64,000 bases of DNA from Teretinema zuelzerae (lineage in GTDB: Bacteria > Spirochaetota > Spirochaetia > Treponematales > Treponemataceae). The stretch is from the NCBI RefSeq assembly GCF_021021555.1, contig NZ_JAINWA010000001.1, positions 248,001 to 312,000 on the forward strand, given 5' to 3'. The position numbers and the translations under genes were made by a program. Position 1 is the stretch's first letter. Every line of letters starts with the position of its first letter. Under the pieces are notes generated by a model. The model saw nothing but the letters and a program-made list of their open reading frames with translations, was not told the DNA's origin and made no database searches. This document shows positions 58,361 to 64,000 of this stretch, piece after piece.

Positions 58361-59457
58361 GTTTTCCACTCCAGATCAACCGAAACCGTTCGCCATTGCG
58401 TAATGAACATCGCGATATTTATTGCCATGATAAAGGGGGCGTACGCCAGGTAATACAGAACGAAAGACAGCGGATTAAAACGGAAACGGGCGATGGCCGA
58501 AAAAGAACCGTATACCGCGAAAGTAAATGCAAAGCCTGCCAGCGTGCTGATCAAGCCGTCTGAAAGCATCGCGTGATGGGAGAGCCACAAGAACAAACCC
58601 GCCGGAAATTGGAAGGATTGCGCGATCATAAATATCAACGGATTCAGGAAGGATAGTTTTCCCACTGTCAACGATGCGAAGAGCAGCAGCGAAACGACGG
58701 AAGGAAGCGCTATAGCGAGAAGAGTCGTCAAAATCGAAGGCTGCCGAAAAACGCTTTTCGCCATATAAAGAAAATTGTCCTTAAACCACAACACATTTAT
58801 CAGCGTCCAGCGCTTTCGTTGCTTGATCCAGTCATCCAGCGTGTCGGGCATTCCGGTGCGCACTTTCAGGGAAAGGTCGTAGGCATAGCGGGCATGGAGA
58901 CGGAACGCGCGCGCGCCGAAATCGCCGTCCTCGTGCACCACCCGCTTAAACCCGCCCAAACGATCAAAAAGGGACTTGCGGACCGCGAACGCCGCTCCGA
59001 TCACTCCCGGAGAACGGTGGACCAGCCTCGAAAACAAAAGACTTGCCATGGCGAGACTTTGATATTCGTGGGCGATCATCGCCGAAAAAACCGACTCGAC
59101 GATCACCTCTTTCGGCATGTCCACGATATCGAACTCGACTAATTTGGATGCCAACCGGCTGATGAAGGTCGGATCGCGCGGCAGTTCGATATCATTATCG
59201 AGAAAAAGAAACGCATCAGTCTCGATCGAAAAAGCTGCGCGGTTAAGAGCCTCGGCCTTCCCTACATGCTCATCGGGGAAGACTACCTTCGCCGAATCGC
59301 CCGCTTCGGAAAGCGCGTGACTGATGGAATCCGTCATCGGACCGTCGACAACAGCGACTATTTCCAGATCTTCATACTCGTTCAAACGCAGAGAACGAAC
59401 CATAGGGACAAAAAACTTCGGTTCCTTGTACAACGGTATAAGCACAGATATTTTCAT
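58357..59457 (-). CDS. Family 2 glycosyltransferase, membrane-anchored
   Basis: 366 residues, with GGAG 8 nt before the ATG. Residues 1-220 form a GT-A domain: ISVLIPLYKEPKFFVPMVRSL, IVAVVDGP, the metal motif FLDNDIELP, a later HEDGD acidic motif and QRKRWTLINVLW, the Q(x)RW motif of processive synthases. The C-terminus has four membrane helices. The plan resembles hyaluronan/cellulose-type or N-acetylglucosaminyl polymerases. It is a lone gene between repeat copies C and B; its codon choice and AT-rich leader look somewhat different from its neighbours. Product unknown. Confidence 0.87.
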   Translation of the reverse strand: MKISVLIPLYKEPKFFVPMVRSLRLNEYEDLEIVAVVDGPMTDSISHALSEAGDSAKVVFPDEHVGKAEALNRAAFSIETDAFLFLDNDIELPRDPTFISRLASKLVEFDIVDMPKEVIVESVFSAMIAHEYQSLAMASLLFSRLVHRSPGVIGAAFAVRKSLFDRLGGFKRVVHEDGDFGARAFRLHARYAYDLSLKVRTGMPDTLDDWIKQRKRWTLINVLWFKDNFLYMAKSVFRQPSILTTLLAIALPSVVSLLLFASLTVGKLSFLNPLIFMIAQSFQFPAGLFLWLSHHAMLSDGLISTLAGFAFTFAVYGSFSAIARFRFNPLSFVLYYLAYAPFIMAINIAMFITQWRTVSVDLEWKT

Positions 59458-59789
59458 GAATGACGCTCCGCGGTATTTTCAGCACCCCTATAAAACAAAA
59501 ATAGAAATATCTGGTTTCATTTTTTTGAAGCAATTGAGAGCGGGAAGGTCGACGCATACAGAACACATACCGAGGCAGAACGCCCGCCGTCGCTTCGCGC
59601 CGGCTCCATCAGGGGCGCCGTTCAACGCGCGGAGCCCCCGCGTGCGAAAGTCCGTGCAGGGGCGAATCAAGAAGACGAGTCGGCTCGATTCATAAATCAC
59701 CCATTTTCGAGATAATTCACATTTTGCAGAAAGTGTAGCGGGATGCGGGGTAGGCTATACAACGCCTGCCCGTCCAGTGGATCCCATTC
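59458..59789. other. 332-nt intergenic region before jetD 3' end
   Basis: Contains the AT-rich leader and Shine-Dalgarno of the glycosyltransferase (59458-59520), repeat copy B (59569-59667) and about 120 nt of sequence without a recognisable gene. No terminator with a clear stem and T-run was found for jetD. Confidence 0.7.
59569..59667. repeat. Structured intergenic repeat, copy B
   Basis: About 99 nt that align with copy A along the full length: the same ACCGAGGCAGA start, a shared CGCGCCGGCTCCATCAGG, CGCGGAGCCCCCGCG and a GCAGGGGCGAAT end. The GGCTCC/GGAGCC and GCCCC/GGGGC pairs are kept; the first hairpin has one mismatch. It sits between the glycosyltransferase start and the jetD stop. 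Confidence 0.8.
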
Positions 59790-61058
59790 TTAAACTAAAT
59801 CAATAAGGATTATTTTTTCGAGGGCGGCGAGAACGGTTTGCCAAGGGATTAATTCCTGTTCGAGGCGGGGAATGCCGTTCAAGGGATACGAATCTAGAGG
59901 GACGAGGCGGTTTTCGAGAAGGTCGCGATAAAGAAGGTTTTCATCGACGGTAAGCCGGGTGAGGCTGCGTCGGGCTGGGGCGGGTTCGGTGACCCATTTG
60001 TCGCGGTTGGCGAGAAGGGTTTTGCGGTCCATAAGGAAGGACCGGGCAGAGGGAAAGGCGGAGCGGAGTTGGTCGAGAATTGCGAAGCCGTTGGTGTCGA
60101 GATCGCCCCAATACCATATATTTTTGTCAGCTAGCCACCGGCTTTTCGCGAGGCTAGTGAAGCCGTAGCCCCGGCCGAAAATGACGGCGGTGTCGGGAAG
60201 GCTCGGCAGCGAGAGGGCGGTGATGTCGTTTTCGATGATGAGGATGCGGGACTGGGGCAGGGTTACGGAGGCGAACTCATCGGCGGGAACCGAGAGGTCG
60301 GTGTAAGGCGTGAAGGTTGAAAGCGGGTCAAGGATGCGGAAGCGGATGAGTTCCGGTTTGGCGCGAAAGCCGAAGCGGTCTTCGAAGGAGAGGGCGGGGC
60401 TCGCAGGCTGACCGTCGCCTGACACGCTGACGAGCGCTTCCGGGTCGAGCAGATTCCACCACTGTTTGAGTAATCCGCGGTTTCGCTCTATGAATTTGGT
60501 GTCTACCCCGGGTACCGGAACCTGACGAAGGTATAGGCCGGATTTCCGGTTAGCGAGATACCAATCTGTAAGGTTAAGGAGCATCTCGAGGATAGGCGCA
60601 TTCTCCAGAAGGGTGAGAGGGCGTTTGCGAACCCAAGGTTCGAGGGCCGGATAGCGCACGAGCGCGAGAGCGCAGACGGCGCGCCAAAGGTCAAGCTCTT
60701 TCCGTTTGCCGAGATAGAGGGCAAGATCGTCGAGCTGGAAGAAGATTACCGCTTCGGGGATGCGGTTTTTTCCGAGCTGGCGGTGATCCCATTCCTTCCA
60801 TACAAGGGTCAGTCCGCTCCTGGCTTCCTTGTCCGCATGCAGCGCCCACGCTTCGGTCCAGCGGCGGACCGTATCGAAGCCTTTGAGGGATTCTGAAGCG
60901 GTGGGACCCTTGAGGGGAAACCGAAGGTTGGGCGGTTCGGAAGCGGCATAATCGGGGCATGAGTTTTCACTCACCGGCTCGGGCACCGTGAAATATTTCC
61001 CTTTACGCCAAGCGTCGAGTAGTTTCGCCTTCAGGTCATCGGGGAAGGAGAGATTCAC
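59790..61058 (-). CDS. jetD: Wadjet defence protein JetD (MksG)
   Basis: 422 residues. The N-terminal helical domain (about 1-200, DUF3322 type) is followed by a Toprim-like nuclease domain (DUF2220 type). Toprim residues are visible: Glu276 (ILIIENDIT) and the DxD pair Asp319/Asp321 (YWGDLDTNGFAILDQL). In Wadjet, JetABC is an SMC-type complex that extrudes plasmid DNA, and JetD cuts it. It overlaps the jetC stop by 4 nt (ATGA), as the last gene of the operon. Confidence 0.93.
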   Translation of the reverse strand: MNLSFPDDLKAKLLDAWRKGKYFTVPEPVSENSCPDYAASEPPNLRFPLKGPTASESLKGFDTVRRWTEAWALHADKEARSGLTLVWKEWDHRQLGKNRIPEAVIFFQLDDLALYLGKRKELDLWRAVCALALVRYPALEPWVRKRPLTLLENAPILEMLLNLTDWYLANRKSGLYLRQVPVPGVDTKFIERNRGLLKQWWNLLDPEALVSVSGDGQPASPALSFEDRFGFRAKPELIRFRILDPLSTFTPYTDLSVPADEFASVTLPQSRILIIENDITALSLPSLPDTAVIFGRGYGFTSLAKSRWLADKNIWYWGDLDTNGFAILDQLRSAFPSARSFLMDRKTLLANRDKWVTEPAPARRSLTRLTVDENLLYRDLLENRLVPLDSYPLNGIPRLEQELIPWQTVLAALEKIILIDLV

Positions 61059-64000
61059 TGATCGTTCTCCGGAGAAGCTGATTCGCCCGAACCAATGTCG
61101 GAGCCCGCTTGCCCTGCGGCACGTTCCGCTTTCTTGGCGCGGTAAGCCTCGATCGTGAGGGTCTGAAGACGGGAGTCGCGGCCTTCATCGTTGTAGACGA
61201 AGCCGACGGTGGACACATAGGGCTCGATGATATGGATTTTTTGCAGGGGTGTGACGATGAGGAGCTGCAGGTTGAGTTCCTTAAAAAGGCGCAGTCCGTA
61301 TCGGCTTGATTCGTCGGACCCCCGGCCGAAGGCTTCGTCGATCATGACAAAGCGGAAGCTGCGGGATTTGGTTTCGCCCCGCTCCAGGCCAAACTGGTAG
61401 GCAAGGCTCGCGGCGAGAATCGTGTAGGCGAGTTTTTCTTTCTGGCCGCCGGATTTTCCGCCCGAGTCGGCGTAATGCTCGAACTCGGTGTCGTCTTCCC
61501 GCCAGCGCTCGGAGGCAGCGAAGCCGAACCAATTGCGTACGTCGGTAACCTTTTCGGTCCAGCGGCGATCCAGCTCGGCATACCCTTCCCTGCCCCGGAA
61601 CCGCTGGATAATTTCCTTCACCTGCAGGAATTTCCGCTCCCCATAGAGTTCGTCCTGGGTTTGGCCCAGAGTGCCTTCGGTGCAGGAGCGAAGCTGTGCC
61701 CGGAACTCCCTGATTTCCGCATCAACTGAACTTTGATGCTCGAGCAGAATATATCGCCCCGGATTGTAATCGATGGCGGCGAGAGACTTGTTGATGCGGT
61801 CGATACGCTCGCGGATCAGGCTTCCTTCGGCGTCGAGCTGGGCGCGGAAATTCGCTACCTCGCGGATGGTATTTTCGTTCAACAGGGTTTTAAACTTCGC
61901 CTCGAAGGCGGGAAGGTCGTCAGCCAGGAGCTTCGAAAGCATGGAGCGGTATTCCTCGCCTGCGGCCACTGATTCGTCCAGTTCCCGGGTTTCCACGGGA
62001 TAAGCCAAGCGGAAATCTTTCATGCGGCCGACTATTCTACCGGTAAGGGTTTCAAGCCGTTTCCCTGCGGAATCAATTTTACCCTGAAGGTAATCCCGAA
62101 AGGTACGCTCCTGCAGATCAAGATTCATCAAGTTCGGAGAATGTTCGCCCGGGGCTTCTTTTTGCAGGGGCTCCAACAAGGAGGCTAGATCGTCCCGGGG
62201 AGCAAGAGCCGGGTTCTTGGGAATATAGGATTCGAGGGCGCTCAAAATCGAGGTTTCACAGGTTCCCAAATCGGCTTTTTTATCCTCCTCCTGCTGTTCC
62301 AGCCGGGAAAGGGCATCGCGCCGGGAGTTGAGCCGGTTTTCCTGCTCGTCCAAACGACTCTCGGTTTCGGCTAAACGACGGGTCAGATCTTTGAGGATGT
62401 CGGAAGAGCCTTCCAGGACACGAAGGGCTTTTTCAACTTCGGCGATCTTGAGAGCAGCTCCCTGCCAGTCGATATCCTCGAAGCGGAGAAAGTTTTCCAG
62501 GGCGGACACGGCGTCGCGGACGGAGCGGAGAACGTCGAGCTCTTCAAGGAGGGAGTTCCGTTTTTCCGCCAGGGCGGCCATTTCACTGGCCAGCTCCGAG
62601 GCGGTTTTTTCGAGGACCCTGATTTTTTCTCGGTTAGTCCAGCCGAGAACGTAGCGGCTCCGGTCCCGAAGGTCGTAGCGGTCGTCCTTCTCGTGCCGGG
62701 CGCCCCCTTCCTTGGTTTGTCCCGAAGGTGTCACCGCCTTCTCGTTCCGTCTGAAGTCCGTAAGGCTGCGGCAGCACACGTGGTCAAACCGACGCTCCAG
62801 CTGGGCGGTTACCCAGGGCGCAAAGGCAGGGTCGCGCTTCACATCGATCTTCGACGCGAGAGAGTCGGTACTGGCAGACATCCCGCCCGAGCCGCTCCCG
62901 CTGCCCATTTCCTCCCGCACCCGGAAGTACACCAAGCGGCCCCGCAAATTGGTACGATCCACGTATTCTGAAACCCGCTGATAGCGCTCCTCGCTCACCA
63001 ACAAGGACAGGGCAAAGTTGTGCAGAACCCGCTCGGCGGCACCTTCCCACTCTTCCTCCCCTTCTTTTATGCGCAAGAGCTCGCCGCAAAAAGGCAGGGC
63101 TTCCGGCAGCAAATCCAGGGCGCGGCAAAGGTCGTCGCGAATCTCCACTTGCCGGGCGGGTATATTGCTCGCCCGCTTTTTCAGCGAGGCAATTTCCGCA
63201 TTAACCGCCTGCTGTTTTTCCCGGAGCCCATGAATGTTTACATCTATCTCGGTTCGGCTGTTTTGAATCGCCGCTTCTTTCTCGGTAAGGGCCGCGTTCG
63301 CCTCCCGGGCAAGGCTGAGGTTTCGGGCAAAGGATTCCGCGTCGCCCGCTGCAGGAAGTTCCGCGACCTTCCGAAGATCGTCATACCGTTTCCTGTTTTC
63401 CTTCAGTTTGTCCCGGCTCGCTTCCAGCTGTATTTTTTGGGTGCGGAGCCGCTCAATCTCGTTACCACCCTGGGCGGCGATGGATTCCTTGATCCGCTCC
63501 CGCTCGAGCCGCGTATCGTTGAGCTCAGAGGTCACCGTTTCAAGGACGGTCCGCTTCGAATTGATTTCTTTTTCGAGCTGGGCGATTTTTTCGGCGAGCA
63601 GGTCGCGGCGGATAAAACCGTAATGCAGGCTCAATCCATTCCGGCAAGAAGTCAGGTTTTCCCTCAAGGCCGTTTCTTCGGCATGGGAACCAAGATCGGC
63701 TGCCAGGGGTTTCAGCCGGTTAATCTGATCACGGGCGCGAAGGATCGCCTCATGGGCCCGGTCAAGATCGTCAAAGTGATGAATAAGAGCTTCGATCTTC
63801 GGACCGCTTTCAAAGGCTTCGAGCATGTGGCGCTGGACGAAATCCGTCAGGTCGCCTACTGATTTCATGGACACTGTCTGGTGAAAGAGCTCCAAAGCCT
63901 GCTCGTTCTGAATGCCGAAAATACGCCGCCACTCAAGGCCGTAACTTTTAAAGTCGTCAAAAAGCGCGCAGGAAGGAAGAGATTTCAGGTTTTTCCTCAA
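61055..64000 (-). CDS. jetC: Wadjet SMC-like protein JetC (MksB), N-terminus beyond the window
   Basis: The frame is open to the window edge, giving 981 codons; the true start and the Walker A loop are beyond 64000. Two long coiled-coil arms (roughly 130-290 and 450-640 of the visible part) flank a hinge-like region. The C-terminal head has the ABC signature SGGKSGGQKEKLAYTILA and Walker B FRFVMIDEAFGRGSDES, the form typical of MukB/JetC-type SMC proteins. The head dimer burns ATP to translocate DNA. jetA and jetB (MksF and MksE) are expected upstream, outside the window. Confidence 0.93.
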   Translation of the reverse strand: MRKNLKSLPSCALFDDFKSYGLEWRRIFGIQNEQALELFHQTVSMKSVGDLTDFVQRHMLEAFESGPKIEALIHHFDDLDRAHEAILRARDQINRLKPLAADLGSHAEETALRENLTSCRNGLSLHYGFIRRDLLAEKIAQLEKEINSKRTVLETVTSELNDTRLERERIKESIAAQGGNEIERLRTQKIQLEASRDKLKENRKRYDDLRKVAELPAAGDAESFARNLSLAREANAALTEKEAAIQNSRTEIDVNIHGLREKQQAVNAEIASLKKRASNIPARQVEIRDDLCRALDLLPEALPFCGELLRIKEGEEEWEGAAERVLHNFALSLLVSEERYQRVSEYVDRTNLRGRLVYFRVREEMGSGSGSGGMSASTDSLASKIDVKRDPAFAPWVTAQLERRFDHVCCRSLTDFRRNEKAVTPSGQTKEGGARHEKDDRYDLRDRSRYVLGWTNREKIRVLEKTASELASEMAALAEKRNSLLEELDVLRSVRDAVSALENFLRFEDIDWQGAALKIAEVEKALRVLEGSSDILKDLTRRLAETESRLDEQENRLNSRRDALSRLEQQEEDKKADLGTCETSILSALESYIPKNPALAPRDDLASLLEPLQKEAPGEHSPNLMNLDLQERTFRDYLQGKIDSAGKRLETLTGRIVGRMKDFRLAYPVETRELDESVAAGEEYRSMLSKLLADDLPAFEAKFKTLLNENTIREVANFRAQLDAEGSLIRERIDRINKSLAAIDYNPGRYILLEHQSSVDAEIREFRAQLRSCTEGTLGQTQDELYGERKFLQVKEIIQRFRGREGYAELDRRWTEKVTDVRNWFGFAASERWREDDTEFEHYADSGGKSGGQKEKLAYTILAASLAYQFGLERGETKSRSFRFVMIDEAFGRGSDESSRYGLRLFKELNLQLLIVTPLQKIHIIEPYVSTVGFVYNDEGRDSRLQTLTIEAYRAKKAERAAGQAGSDIGSGESASPENDQ

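Noticed and set aside
48793-59667. CRISPR array formed by the repeats
   Set aside because: The copies are 9-11 kb apart, about 100 nt long and unequal; no spacer pattern exists anywhere in the window.

Overview
The window looks like chromosomal DNA of a spirochaete of the Treponema group. The reasons are a bacterial V-type (A/V) ATPase operon in place of F-type ATP synthase, many TPR and LysM envelope lipoproteins, the secD-secF-yajC arrangement, and sugar ABC transporters paired with YesM/YesN-type two-component systems. Base composition is moderately GC-rich. A rubredoxin and an [FeFe]-hydrogenase-like iron-sulfur protein suggest an anaerobe. The species cannot be fixed from the sequence alone. 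All calls rest on reading the sequence and on recalled family motifs; no database search was run.

Layout. 1-3126: the 5' part of a secreted protein with a chitobiase-type domain, a phosphoribosyltransferase and an HtrA protease. 3197-14149: one long, tightly overlapping minus-strand operon for a V-type ATPase (G/H-like, C, I, K, F, E, A, B, D) that runs on into a UspA-like protein, a small flavodoxin-like protein, a J-domain protein and methionine aminopeptidase. 14229-24203: secG and an EIIA protein, glycolytic tpiA, pgk and gap with good sigma-70-type promoters, a thioredoxin-reductase-like flavoprotein, a polysaccharide deacetylase, a PadR/HAAS membrane cassette and homoserine dehydrogenase. 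24308-32623: ispH-valS-small alarmone hydrolase, yajC-secD-secF, and a rubredoxin with a small partner gene. 32660-40904: envelope genes (TPR lipoproteins, a LysM lytic transglycosylase, an OmpA-domain lipoprotein, a VWA protein). 40996-48699: corA, trpS, aroC, then a DRTGG protein, a GHKL ATPase and an H-cluster protein, followed by a 5-formyl-THF cyclo-ligase-like gene.

48792-64000 is more modular. After tRNA-Asn comes a complete CUT2-type sugar ABC transporter (minus strand), with a divergent sensing set: a lipoprotein sugar-binding protein, a histidine kinase and an AraC-type response regulator. A family-2 glycosyltransferase follows, and then the 3' half of a Wadjet (JetABCD) plasmid-defence operon: jetD complete, jetC cut by the window edge, jetA and jetB expected beyond it. 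A structured ~100-nt repeat occurs at the boundaries of these modules, with two near-full copies and one degenerate copy. It is the most notable unexplained signal here.

Several plus-strand genes (corA, trpS, the 35071 lipoprotein, the DRTGG gene) lack a Shine-Dalgarno sequence and have a -10 box 6-10 nt upstream of the start codon, which suggests leaderless mRNAs.
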